Part shown: positions 21,215 to 32,099 of the stretch, one piece after another | Numbering within the stretch: the stretch's first letter is position 1 | How the letters are laid out: each line of letters opens with the position of its first letter | Source of the DNA: Micrasema longulum | Lineage: Eukaryota > Arthropoda > Insecta > Trichoptera > Brachycentridae | Direction: 5' to 3' | NCBI GenBank assembly: GCA_022494885.1 | Contig: JAGVSM010001329.1 | Location: forward strand, 1-64,000 | DNA: 64,000 nucleotides | Translations under genes and position numbers: made by a program | The notes under the pieces: generated by a model | Seen by the model: only the letters and a program-made list of their open reading frames with translations | Databases searched by the model: none | What the model was told of the DNA's origin: nothing

Positions 21215-21271
21215 AATATATATTTTTTAAAGTACGTATTTACGAAGCAAGTTACCCCCCAATGGTATGTA

Positions 21272-21334
21272 ATAAGCCCTGTAAATGCCTAAACTTCGAT
21301 ATTCCCTTCTCAAAAATGTTTTCCCTCTCTGTTG
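21272..21334. mobile_element. CAACAG element right end (copy f)
   Basis: AAGCCCTGTAAATGCCTAAAC through TTTTCCCTCTCTGTTG matches the family's right terminus. The rest is absent, and the foldback element lies directly to its left. Confidence 0.65.
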
Positions 21335-21429
21335 CAACAAATGTAGATCTAAATAACTTCCTAGGGAGGAACTAAAAATATTGTTAAATTAAATAACTGG
21401 TATGGTTAAAAAAATTGAAAAATTGTTTT

Positions 21430-21717
21430 TAGGCGTTACCTAGTAGGTTAATTGGTTCAGCGGGATGAATTTCACCCACATGATAAAGGTTTCAGTTCTT
21501 TTTCTTCACAAAAGTCAACAGATGACAGTTGGCAAAATGTGGATGTTTAAACATGAATGTGGAACGTGAAACATTAAATGTGGATGTTTAAGCAGAATGG
21601 TGAATGTTACACAGTGAGTCAATAGTAGTCACTTAAACTAGCCAATGACAGGTCATAAGCCCTGTAAATGCTTAGACTTCCATATTTCCTTCTCTAAAAT
21701 TTCTTCCATCTCTGTTG
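21430..21717. mobile_element. CAACAG element, left terminus lost (copy d)
   Basis: It shares AAAGGTTTCAGTTCTTTTTC, AGAATGGTGAATGTTACACA, GCCAATGACAGGTCATAAG and CCCTGTAAATGC, and ends CATCTCTGTTG. The block ATGTGGATGTTTAA is duplicated internally (21,538 and 21,578). Confidence 0.7.
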
Positions 21718-21889
21718 TTTTATGGTAATAATATATGAGATAAACACCCTTTTCCACACAAATAAAATAAATGTATAAAACGCTATCAAGAATGGAGGAA
21801 GTAGTAGATCTAGAACTAAGGGAGATAAGGTCGTCAAGATGACAACTTCTTCAACTTAACAATGTAAAATAATATCTTTCTCACGATGA

Positions 21890-22500
21890 AAAAAAACCTT
21901 TACATTTCGACCACAAACTAAAGCATTCTTCAATAGATCTCGGCATTACTTTAGATAGTAAACTCTCATATCGTAAACACGTTGATAATATTATTAAACA
22001 AATCTCTCAGTCTTGTTGGTTTTATTAATATAATGACGACGGACTTTAAAAATATTAATACCGTCAGAATTTTTTACTGCTCCCTAGTTCGATGTGACCT
22101 GTAGGACTCATATTGACCAAATTGCTCAGAGACATCTCTCATTTGTCGCACCGAGAGTGTTCAATATTTTGGAATAGCGTATTAAGCTCTCTAGGATACA
22201 ACTATTTTCATCAAAGTGAAAGGGGTCTAAAAAAATGCTTTTTGGATCACATTGAACGTAAAAATTATTAAAAAAAATATTCCATACTACTCTTTTGGTT
22301 CTCAACCGAGGTTTGAAGTTTATAACTGTCTGAACATTTTGTTGATTATCTGTGTCGTCCTTCTGATATCTCTCAAAATATTCTGGAACTGAGTCCGTTG
22401 AGCGCTTGACTTATATTGACGAAAACAATGGCTCATTATAACAATTGCAACTTATGCCCTTAGATGCTTATTTAGTAAGGTTTAATGCATGTGCATATAA
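21890..22500 (+). pseudogene. non-LTR retrotransposon relic, same family as 23,770
   Basis: It reads SIDLGITLDSKLSYRKHVDN and then IIKQISQS, followed by shifted remains of the RT thumb (TAGTTCGATGTGACCTG, AATATTTTGGAATAG). The first part is nearly identical to 23,830-23,925. It is broken by several stops. Confidence 0.75.
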
Positions 22501-22514
22501 TGTTATAGAATTTG

Positions 22515-22860
22515 ATTTTTATTTATTTATTTATTAGTTTTACATACATTGTTACAAAAATGGCACAAAAAACACTCTGGCAAATTCTGCTTGTACTATG
22601 AGTAGGCTCAGTATATGAAGGGTCGGCAAGCCAGAAATATTAGTATGCCTAATGTTGAAATCGGTTCCTATATGGACAAATGCCTGTTCGATTAGACTGA
22701 CTTTCCTACTTAAACACAAAATGACAGCAGCTTTAGCGCAAAATTCTGACTTTTTCGAAAACTTCAAGCTCTGGTTGAGGGCCAAAATTAGTATTAAATA
22801 ATTTTTTTGATATTTTTTGCATTGTGAATAATCGAAAGGGCAACTTTTTGGATGCATTTC
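22515..22860 (-). repeat. probable LINE 3' end (minus strand) with a 101-codon open frame
   Basis: A (TTTA)n block at 22,515-22,535 is the reversed A-rich tail. Behind it, 22,857-22,552 is open for 101 codons, but I cannot match the protein (QCKKYQKNYLILILALNQ is its start region). Confidence 0.35.
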
Positions 22861-23229
22861 ATTTCGAAATTCGGAAAAAAAAAATTATTGACCCACCCTT
22901 AAATATATTTTTTTTATTTATTTGGAAGTTCAACAAGAATACTTAAAATACATACATTTTTAAAGTAAGCATAACAAACGTTCTTTACATATATTCTCAA
23001 TTATAGAACTCCACCATCTTTCATAAATTATATAAAATAAGAGTGTAAACTCAATTTAAGTAATAATAAAGATTAAGTTTAGAGAAAGGTAAAAATAAAG
23101 AAAGATTTTTTTTTTTTTTAAAGAAAAGAAAAGAGAAATTAAAAACATATAAGATATAATAAAATAGACTAAAATTAATTTACATACACAAAAATAAGGA
23201 TTAGGCATTTGATTTAAGATACATTGTAA

Positions 23230-23490
23230 TGTTTTATTTTTTTTTTTTTATAACCATTTGCTCCATCATGATAAATGTCAATGTTAACTTTTTTTTCCAT
23301 TTTGTTATAGAGTCTTAACATACTCGCAAGAGGGTTAAATGTTTTTGAAAATTATTTTTGGTGTTTTTGATCTTATATTTGTGGTGACCTCATGTGTCTG
23401 TGTTAACTAATTGCTCGTCCCATTTCAACACAGAGCTTTTAGTCCCATGGAGTTACGACTTATGTCTCAAATAATGTGTAATAAACTACA
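23230..23490 (+). repeat. dispersed repeat shared with 60,590-60,840
   Basis: The block TTGTGGTGACCTCATGTGTC, TTGCTCGTCCCATTTCAACA and CCATGGAGTTACGACTTATG recurs reversed at 60,595-60,720. It is probably the 3' part of a LINE. Confidence 0.55.
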
Positions 23491-23926
23491 CGTCCGACAA
23501 TTTGTCACCAATTCATACTTTTTATAACTCCGCTTCACCATTATGTGATAAGCAAATGGAGTTTCAAATAAAGTTTATTGTAGGTCAGGGATGGGAGTAA
23601 AAATATAGATACATCAGATGAAGAATTATTATTGTAATATTTTAAGCTATCAGAAATATTCAGCTCTAGGTCACAATCATATCTCCAGCCCAGTACAAGA
23701 TTTATAGCAATGTTTCATCACTAAGTAAATAATTCGCCATGAAACAAATCAACCGCACCCACATAAATATAAATTGATCAGTAGAAAAAAACCTATACAA
23801 TTCAACCACAAACTAAAAAATACTTCCCTTTCAATGGTTTCGTCAATAAAGGATCTTGGCATTACTTTAGATAGTAAACTCTCCTATCGTGAACACATTG
23901 ATAATATTGTAAACAAATCTCTCAAA

Positions 23927-24440
23927 ATTATGTATCTTTTTTGGGTAATACCGTGTATGTTGGATTTGATCCGACGTTTCGGCTACCATTGCAGGAGCCA
24001 TCTTCAGGGAAAACTGTGTGTTTTATAAAGAAATGTATGTGTTTATGTACTAGTAATTTGTACCGTGTCACAGTCAGCGGTAGGCACATTTCTAGTTTTG
24101 TAGGAAAGAATAATTATGTTTATGTACTAGTAATTTGTACTGTGTCGCAGCCGGCAGTAGGCACATATCTATTCGTTTTTGTCATATGTAGTGCTGGGAA
24201 CCATGTTGAATTTAATTTAAGCCCGTCGTTTTTGTTTATATTATTTGGATGTATGTGTGTTTCAATTGCCTCTTTTATTATTCGTGCACTATAATTACTA
24301 GGTTTATGTAGAATTTTTGGTTCAAAGGCGAAAAAATGTCCTGTGTCTATAAAGTGATCAAATCCAACATACACGGTATTACCCAAAAAAGATACATAAT
24401 ATTGATAACAGTGACCCCTGAAAACCTTCGCACCTATTTA
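23927..24440 (-). mobile_element. truncated Penelope-like element with 12-bp target duplication
   Basis: It is flanked by AAATCTCTCAAA at 23,915-23,926 and 24,441-24,452, a perfect 12-bp direct repeat. On the minus strand it encodes FEPKILHKPSNYSARIIKEA, IETHIHPNN and NDGLKLNSTWFPAL, the end of the Penelope protein behind its GIY-YIG domain. A 3' UTR follows, then a hammerhead-like motif and a terminal segment. The terminal 45 bases (23,929-23,973) return inverted at 24,358-24,402, an inverted partial terminal copy of a kind Penelope insertions often have. A block (TTTATGTACTAGTAATTTGT) is duplicated at 24,050 and 24,118. RT is absent. Confidence 0.82.
23968..24010 (-). ncRNA. hammerhead-ribozyme-like motif, locus 2 (in Penelope-like terminal repeat)
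   Basis: On the minus strand: TCC, then CTGAAGAT (an exact CUGANGA core), a GGCT...AGCC hairpin as stem II, GAAAC, GTC, and GGA pairing with the opening TCC as stem I. Stem III is only the self-complementary ACGT. Penelope-like terminal repeats are known to carry such minimal hammerheads, which may work as dimers. This copy keeps every core base I can check. Confidence 0.65.
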
Positions 24441-25269
24441 AATCTCTCAAACTTCTCGGTTTTATCAATAGAATGACGACGGACTTAAAAAATATTAATA
24501 CCATCTCTTTATTGCTCACTAGTTCGACCCCATCTAAAATACGCTTCTCCTATTTGGTCTCCATTCTACAGGAGTCATTTTACAGGACTCATTCTACTCC
24601 ATTCTACAGGACATATCGAGTCTGTCCAACACCGTTTTCTAAGAAAAGTAGCATAGTTGCTCGGATTACAAAGGGGTAATTATATTTATTTTGAAATAGA
24701 GCAATCTCTTAATTTGTCTTCATTGGAGAGACGTAGAACTGAGATGGATCTTATATGCATTTTCAAAATACTTAATGCTATAAGTGGTGTCCTATCTAGA
24801 TTAGTCAATTCATTGCACGACTTGGAATTCTTTGGGATAGATCTTCCGGCTTTTCGTAGATCTCTTCGCGACTAAACAGTGTGGGATGAAGTTAAATTTT
24901 CATGGTTTAGCTCGAAGTCTTAGATCTTTCGTTTTTATGAATATAATGTAAGTAATTATTGTTTTGCCCTTGTCTGTCTTTCCTACTTAGTTTTATGTTC
25001 TTTTTGTTCAGTTTCTTGTATTTATGTTTCTTTATGACCTTGTTGTAATTGGCTTAGGCCGTATATATAATAAATAAATCAGTCTTAAGTTTCAAGTGGT
25101 CGTCTGGGGACTATCATGGACATTTACCGGGCGTATGGTCTGTTTTTTCTTGATTTTAGTGATCGTTTTACACTCTGTATAACATTTGATTGGATAAGAA
25201 TATTAATCCAATGATATTTTCACTGCAAACACTCACCATGTTTTGATAGTAAATAAATTTATTCAAATT

Positions 25270-25600
25270 AATAGTCGAAAATTGAAGTCCGAGAACGGAC
25301 GCAGCAGTCTCCTATGACGAGCGTCTTGAGGATGTGTTGATGGACCTGGCTTGGACACGTGCTGCGCATGCCTCAGAAGAACCTAAACCCTCTCAGTTGC
25401 CTCTTCTTTAACCCTGCGGGCTCACGCCGTCCTAGAAGGCCGTCAATGACAATCTTTCGACTTTATTCGGCGGAACTAAGGGGCGCTGGATTGACGTAGG
25501 AGGAGGCGAGAGTGCTGGCTGACGATAAGATCTCCTGGAGCCAACTAGTGATGTCCGCATGCTCCACTTAGGAGTGGATGTGGAAAAGAACAAGAATAGT
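25270..25600 (+). pseudogene. RTE-like LINE C-terminal remnant, copy 1
   Basis: In one frame it contains GHVLRMPQKN, then RRPSMTIFRLYSAELRGAG and EEARVLADD. This is the LRWLGHV...RRPGRP...W tail common to RTE-type and similar LINE reverse transcriptases. A related copy is at 55,430-55,735. Frames are broken. Confidence 0.7.
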
Positions 25601-25625
25601 CCAAAAAGGATGTTCTTAATTATTT

Positions 25626-25917
25626 CAACAGAAGGTTAAAACATTTTGAAGAATGGAATATGGAAGTCTAGGCATTTACAGGGCGTATGACCTGTCATTG
25701 GCTGGTTTAAGTGGCCACTTTACACACTGTGTAACATTCACCATTCTGCCCATATTTGAACATCTATAATCCTTCAATTCTTTTATCGGTTGATGTTTGT
25801 GAAGTTAAAGAGCTGAAACCTTTATTTATGCGAGTGAGATTCATCTAATTGACAGGTCATAAACCCTGTAGATGCCTAGACTTGTATATTACCTTTATTT
25901 GTCCTTCATCTCTGTTG
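25626..25917. mobile_element. CAACAG element, full-length copy b
   Basis: 292 bp from CAACAGAAGG to CATCTCTGTTG. It has GGCATTTACAGGGCG inverted against ACCCTGTAGATGCC inside the ends, and a core with TCATTGGCTGGTTTAAGTGG and TTACACACTGTGTAACATTC (itself palindromic). It is the most complete representative. Confidence 0.8.
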
Positions 25918-26308
25918 TTATATGTTAAAATATTAAAAGCCTATGTATTGTATAAATGGACAATGTCCGTAAAATAAATAAATAAATAGAAAAAGGTTGT
26001 CCATGTCTGGTTTATGATTTTAGATCCCAGTATTCATTACATACAAAACGGGTATAAAAAATGCAACGCCACTGGTCGATGTATTGTACAGTTTCGCTCC
26101 AATTGACAAATCGATCGCGAAATAATATACTTCAATTTATTATTAGAAAATGAATATGGCTTTGGAGCATAATTTAATCTACCTGCACTTTGTTGCGGTT
26201 TCACTTACAAATTCAAAGTGCAGACTACACAAAAGATTATGCATTTGCTGTTTAAAACGGAGTCCCGGTAAGTACCGAAATCGACCCTAATAAACATTGA
26301 GGTATATA

Positions 26309-26399
26309 ACTATAGTCCTTAAAATATAGCTTGATTAGAATTACAGTTGTCAGCAAAAGTGACGACATAACTTTGTAGTAACGTCTAAGGAGTGATTTA
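26309..26399 (+). repeat. terminal-repeat-like block 1 (ACTATAGTCC family)
   Basis: It starts ACTATAGTCCTTAAAATATA and continues through GTTGTCAGCAAAAGTGACGA to AAGGAGTGATTTATA. Related blocks occur at 26,812-26,935 (same orientation), 27,358-27,385 (outer 28 bases, inverted) and 28,668-28,788 (inverted), consistent with terminal inverted repeats of a DNA element. Confidence 0.6.
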
Positions 26400-26760
26400 T
26401 AAGCTTGGAATTAACGAAATATTATCAGTAAAAAAATAATTTAAAAAATTTGGGCCTATAAAATATGCATTTCTCTGTTCTAGCTTCGATTTACAATGTG
26501 GTATTTCTAACACACGATTCCTTCTTTGACTTGATCTATTTGAATAACTTGTAAATAAATTTTGGTTCTGAAATATATATTTTAAACAATATATTTGTCC
26601 TATGTCTAAAAGTTTAGCTTCTTGGAACAATTGGAAAGAGGGAAACGTACGATTTTTGTGAAGCATTATTTTTAAGATACATTTTTGAACAGTTTTTATG
26701 GTTTAATATGGTTGTTAAAAGCTCCCCCATCCAATTATTCCGTTGTAATAGTATTTAGCT
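26397..26760 (-). pseudogene. non-LTR retrotransposon 3' end, second copy of the 6529 family
   Basis: The minus-strand frame 26,666-26,397 reads FTSYSNRSSQRRNRVLEIPH and then RNAYFIGPNFLN, almost the same as 6600-6745. Upstream at about 26,755-26,700 the RT motif GIIGWGSF is visible. It lies just inside one of the ACTATAGTCC blocks, so it may have inserted there. Confidence 0.78.
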
Positions 26761-26811
26761 GGGCGTAAATACTTAACCGTTTGAACACATAGGTTAAATG
26801 TCTCAGTTTAT

Positions 26812-26935
26812 TATAATCCTTGAAATTTAACGTGATTAGAATGACAGTTGTCAGAAAAAGTGACGACATAACTTTGTAGTAACGTCTAAGGAGTGATTTA
26901 TATTGAAACACAAAAAATCATTCGTATCTGGCATA
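26812..26935 (+). repeat. terminal-repeat-like block 2 (ACTATAGTCC family)
   Basis: TATAATCCTTGAAATTTAAC through AAGGAGTGATTTATATTGAA to ATTCGTATCTGGCATATT. It extends further inward than block 1 and pairs with 28,668-28,788. Confidence 0.55.
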
Positions 26936-27357
26936 TTATTTTTTTTTATACAATGCTTGACATATAAATCAACATAATTATATAAAATCTGCTTTAAAAC
27001 AAACAAAAAAAACTAAAATAGACATAATTTTTAATGAAGTTCTTACAAGGTTACATCATTTTGCAAAAAATGTTGGTGATGGGACAAATTGATCAATGTA
27101 AATCGATCGAACAAAAAAATTATTTATTTGATGTTGTTCATGAAAAAAAAAATACAAAATGTCTTATTTTTGGTGAATAATTGTTTTAAAGACACTAAAA
27201 CGAGCATGTATTTGCGTTTTTATATCAATTTTCGGAAACAGAGTATCGTGTTTGAATGCGGAGAAATTTGAAAATCGATTTGATCGGTACATGGTCAGTT
27301 GGTCAGTGATCAGTAATTTCCTAATACTATTAACATTATTTTGGCACCTGTCATTTT

Positions 27358-27385
27358 AATCAAGCTATATTTTAAGGACTATAGT
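27358..27385 (-). repeat. terminal-repeat-like block 3, outer 28 bases only
   Basis: AATCAAGCTATATTTTAAGG followed by ACTATAGT is the inverted form of 26,309-26,336. It could mark the right end of a 1.1-kb element that starts at 26,309. Confidence 0.55.
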
Positions 27386-27747
27386 TTTTCTGAATTTGCA
27401 AACTTTATTATGGATACAAACCATTTTTTTCATTCCGATAAAATTAAACTTTTACATTCCGTCACAAATAAAGGTATTATGTATAATAAATAACTTAGAA
27501 AGTATTGTTCACGCCAGCTGGTGCAGGGTTCTCGCTTCGACGGTCTCGCCAATCTCGGGTGACATGCGAACGAGGAAAAAGACACACAGTTTCTTCAAAA
27601 TACTATTTATTTTCTAATTCCGCAATGTCACATAAATCTAAATTGAAAATAGTCTGAAAAAGTTGAGCGGGCACATAGTCATTAAATACACAAATCAGCT
27701 CAAATAAAACCACAGGGTCAATCACACCCTCACACTCGTAAATCGTA

Positions 27748-27960
27748 ACACTCGAGGATGCGTACAAGCCTCGCCTGTCACTTAGGACCTTCCGTCATCG
27801 TCTCTAGAGGCTCACTATTGAATGTTACAGAAATAATCATTATTGTAACTGTTCTAAAAGATAACCGCAGTTTCTTTAAATGATTACATAGGTACACATT
27901 TACCTAATACACGTAACACTCGAGGATGCGTACTCTCCTCGCCTGCTACGGTCTGACTTT
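27748..27960. repeat. internal 45-bp direct repeat
   Basis: TAACACTCGAGGATGCGTAC followed by a CCTCGCCTG block occurs at about 27,748 and again at 27,909. Each is followed by a TTCCGTCA stretch. The area 27,500-27,990 is less AT-rich than its surroundings and may be part of an LTR or other mobile element. I cannot name it. Confidence 0.5.
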
Positions 27961-28667
27961 CCGTCAGCAACTCTACAAGCGCACTTGCAGACTTCAAGAT
28001 GAAGACTAAAGCTTGTTCCTCTCTCAAAAGCTTTCCAAAACCTATTTCGATTACATTCTACAAAAAATACTGATATTTTAGTGCCAAACAAAATATATCT
28101 AAGACCTTTTCAAACAATTACGAGATTTCTCTTCCTCAATAAATTAAATTATATGTGACATCCTAGGACAAGAAACAATAAACTAAACTAGGATCTTAAC
28201 ACAGGACAAATGTCCGGTTCTTTGAAATATTACATAAAAAATACAAGGGTACAAAGTATACACAGAAAAATAAATATCTCAACTTCAGTAGACGACATTT
28301 AAAAGGGCATAAAACAATAATTCACGATATACGACACTTTTGAAATAAACATGTTGCAAAGCAAAACAATAACATCCGAAATTGCTAGTCGGTATACAAA
28401 ATTGACCAATAAAGCGTTCTTTGTAAAGTATTATTTTAACCCGCCAAATCTTCGGAACGAAGATAGCAATTTAAATGCGTTCTGTAAATAATTATTTAAT
28501 TAACGAAATATTGCTCAATTTAGTTTTGGCCCCAACAAGTATTGAAATGCAATAAAAAAAATTCGAGAAAACTTTAATAATATTATATTTCAAAATTCTT
28601 AACCCCTGCTATTTATATTCTCCATAATTAGGAAAACCTCATCCCCTCCACCACACAATGAATTAAC

Positions 28668-28788
28668 ACGCCAGATACGAATGATTTTTCGTGAGTCAAT
28701 ATAAATCACTCCTTAGACGTTACTACAAAATTATGTCATCACTTTTGCTGACAACTGTCAGATCAAGCTATATTTTAAGGACTATAGT
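28668..28788 (-). repeat. terminal-repeat-like block 4 (ACTATAGTCC family, inverted)
   Basis: Inverted match to 26,812-26,935 and 26,309-26,399, ending AAGGACTATAGT at 28,788. If 26,309 and 28,788 are partners, the element spans 2.5 kb. Confidence 0.58.
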
Positions 28789-28799
28789 GCTAGAAAGTT

Positions 28800-30220
28800 C
28801 ACTATTATGGCCGGGTGGATTGGCGCTGCATGTGTAAAAAGGGCCACTGGTGTCACGTAGCAATGGGAAATCGTACAATTTAAAATGTGCGCAACAAATA
28901 GATGAACCCCCTTCCCTTGTGAAAAAAATGCGTTATCTTTTACAGGAATCATAAATAAAAAAGACATTTTAATATATTTTTAATTCATTTAATCACATCG
29001 AATATGTACAAAATACGAATCTATAATTTTGCTATTCCTTAAAACTAATGACATGGCTTATAAAAGAAATGTAAATTTTGTAAAACTTAAAATTACTTCA
29101 CGATTTCAGGAAAATCTTAACATTATAAGCGTGTCAAAATACAAAACAATCCGAACACATATATTTATTTATAAAAAAATCGATTTAACCTATAAGTAAT
29201 ATATATAATTTATCACAATACATTATTTTCTGTCACCTTTATGATTAAAACTGTCGCAATAGGGAAATATCACACTACGAATACCGTCAAAAATATATGA
29301 AATGGATTTTGAATAATTAATTGTATTTTCAAAATTAATATGGAAATATCCATAGTAAAGTACAATAGTAAAGAAATTTTTTCATGCATAAATTTAAAAC
29401 AGAACTTAAAATAAATACGTCGCTAGAAAAACGCAACATTGATAGTTGTGACGTCAAGATTCGTGACTATGTCCTAAACAAATTTGAATGTCAGGAACAA
29501 ATAAACATGCATCGTGACGTATTAGGGGCGTGGCCAATGGAATTACCGTTTTTTGCGGGAATTCAAAATTACTAATTTAAAAATATTTTTTATGCTACTA
29601 ATAATTATCAAAAAAAAAATAATTTTACTGGACAGTATTTCATAGACCTTTGTTACTTTAAAAATGTAAAAAAAAGCTATATTTCCCTATCGTTAGAAGA
29701 GTTTGTTCAAATATGTCGATATCTAGTTTGGCATCATTTTCTCGGGACCTGAAGAATGGTAGGCAAACACGCCAACCAATGTAATTAATTCTACTTATTT
29801 TGTGTACTGAGGAAGTTCAGTGTATTTTTCAAAATTCTTTACTATAAAACCGAGCCACTATATATTTTTTTTATTTATCGTATTCATATTATTACCATAC
29901 ATTCACAAAGACTGGACCGCTGTGCACGTGCAAACCACGAGCCCACTGCGTGATATCGCATGATTGGCCCATTTCACACCACGGCAAAAATCTACACGAC
30001 ATGATAAAATACATTACGGTGGATCGATATTTATTGTTTTACAATTATTTACTTATTTAATGCCTGGCAAACGCAATAACCAGAACACCATGAGACCGAC
30101 CAATCTCCAGTCGATTTTCTTTTGCAGGATTTTTACCTGCGTTTACTCGCTAAATTTAAGAAATGATTTCGATAAAATTATCAGCAAAATATATTTTGTT
30201 AAGTTTAAGTCTATTATTTG
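28800..30220. other. unassigned AT-rich stretch
   Basis: Small open frames only (for example 29,384-29,575, 63 codons, without a recognised domain). No repeat match to the rest of the window was seen. Confidence 0.35.
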
Positions 30221-30221
30221 A

Positions 30222-30400
30222 ATCGGGTTGTGGTTCCGTGGCTAGTGCTGCGGACTCACGGATCAGAGGTCCGAGGTTCGAACCCCCCTCTACCCCAACT
30301 TGATTTCCATTTTCTAATAGTGAGTTATTTACAACTCGTTGAAAATGGTCACCAAAATTGAAATATTTGGGTAAATTATAAAAACACTAATATTTATCTT
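30222..30400 (+). mobile_element. tRNA-derived SINE, family B, copy 2
   Basis: The head carries GTGGCTAGTGCTGCGG (A-box-like) and GAGGTTCGAACCCC (B box). The body is shared with 13,782-13,973, including TAATAGTGAGTTATTTACAA and AAATTGAAATATTTGGGT. Confidence 0.8.
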
Positions 30401-30409
30401 TTTTTTAAA

Positions 30410-31920
30410 ACCGAGTCGTTTTTATTGATAATTTTATTAAAGTCATTAACTATGGAGTTTTATAATAAAAAAAAACGAAAAATACAAAAATTATCATATT
30501 TAAATAGGTACTAACGAATCTAATAAATGTCAATCCACTATAATTTTACCGTGCCGTTTAGATTAAGATGACACATCACACATATGTGAAATAGGCTATT
30601 CTCCGTCGGGTATCACGCGGCTGGTTTGTTTATTTCGAAATTCTTGTAATAATGAACAGACTTTAGTTTCATAATTTCGAAATTACTATGCTCGTCATGT
30701 TCACGAATTCGAATCGGTGAGTTTTCCTGACATTTAAAAGGAAAACCCCATACCTTTCAAAACACGATAAGAGCTTAAAAATATGACTACCCGGAAATCG
30801 GAAATCTATCGTAACACATGACAACGCTATAATTGATTGTTCACCTGAACCTGTGACGTTCAAAGTTGTCCATTTTACATTTTAGATAAATTTCGCCGTA
30901 CAATTACCGCGCGTGAGAAAACGTTTTTTTATATCAGATTTCCCGTAGTACTGAACTTCCTCATTCTGTTATTGAAGTTTAGTTTTGGAATTTTATCAAA
31001 GAATATCTACAAATTGTATGTTTTTAAGTATGTATCATTTGTTTTTTTAATTACCTTGTAAAATAAAATGAAATAGACAAATCAAATAAATTATTGCAAA
31101 ATAACATTTAAATACGGAATACAATAAATTTGTTTTGTTTTTTAATTTAATGAAAAATATTTTCAAAATTAAAAAAATGTCTCAAAACAGAAATAATAAT
31201 TTGTTTACAAATAACTTTCAAAAACACATCGGTACAATAAAAACTCATATAATCACAATATGAGATGTAGATTTAATGAAACAATTTATGCGAATAAACA
31301 TGTTTTTAGAATTTTCTATTTAAAAAAGATCTCCATTTCTGTTTTGACATATATCTTTCTCAATCAAAGTTTCCGAGAGTTTAATTTGGTGGATGTTATT
31401 CAAGTGTTGGACATACTGAATTATTTGTAAATGTTTTACTTACTGAAAATAATTTAGAAAATTTAAAAATAAATTGCAAAGATTTTTAAAGCAGAAGTTG
31501 AGATCAGATAATATTTGATTAAAAAGTGTATTTTATACTTTGAGGATTGTAAATATTGTGATTGAACCTATTATATATAATATTAAATATGTTTTTTATT
31601 CATGTATCCAGTAGAACTCCGTTTATCCGGACTCCAGTAATTCGTATTGCTAAATATCCAGATCGTTATCGGGACATAAAAAATAAGGGAGAAGTTTTTA
31701 ATATGATTCCAATTCGCTGTATTATTTCAAAACCAATAAAATCTAGCACTTATTAATCCGGATATTTGGAGATTTACTGTACCTACAAATTTCCATTTGT
31801 AAATATCGACAGCGAAAATGTAAATAAACCCTTCAATTTATGTGTTATTAAATGTTCTAAGGGATAGTTGCACTAAACATGTAAGCCAAAAAACATCTTC
31901 GTCACAATAATCAAACCCTT
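30410..31920. other. unassigned AT-rich stretch
   Basis: No convincing coding or repeat signal. The short frames at 30,669-30,863 and 31,562-31,756 have no recognised domain. Confidence 0.35.
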
Positions 31921-31924
31921 ATCT

Positions 31925-32096
31925 ACACCCTGGCGGTGCATAGGCTACTGCATTGTTAAATCAAATGCAGCGTCCCTCGATCATCGGTTACATGAGGGTA
32001 AGGTGATAAGTTCTACGCTTCAGCTGCTTGTCCAGGACAGTTAAATATTGTAGTGTAAAAATACCTACAAAATAAATATTTCATGTTAACCTTCGC
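31925..32096 (-). mobile_element. tRNA-derived SINE, family A, old truncated copy
   Basis: It keeps the 3' body in order (GTGCATAGGCTACTGCATTG, GATCATCGGTTACATGAGGG, AAGTTCTACGCTTCAGCTGC, AAATATTTCATGTTAACC) but is diverged. It lacks the B box and the tRNA-like head. Confidence 0.65.
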
Positions 32097-32099
32097 CCG

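Larger units (their letters stand above)
23770..25080 (+). pseudogene. non-LTR retrotransposon relic interrupted by a Penelope-like insertion
   Basis: It starts KKPIQFNHKLKNTSLSMVSS, then IKDLGITLDSKLSYREHIDN and IVNKSLK. The frame is cut at 23,927 by a 514-bp insertion and resumes at 24,441. After it come FINRMTTDLKNINT, FLRK and SSLERRRTEMDLICIFKILN, ending with an AT-rich 3' part and ATAATAAATAAATC at about 25,080. This is Jockey/CR1-type RT, from palm end to C-terminus. A short direct repeat of the CATTCTACAGGA(G/C) type lies at 24,561-24,610. Confidence 0.82.
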
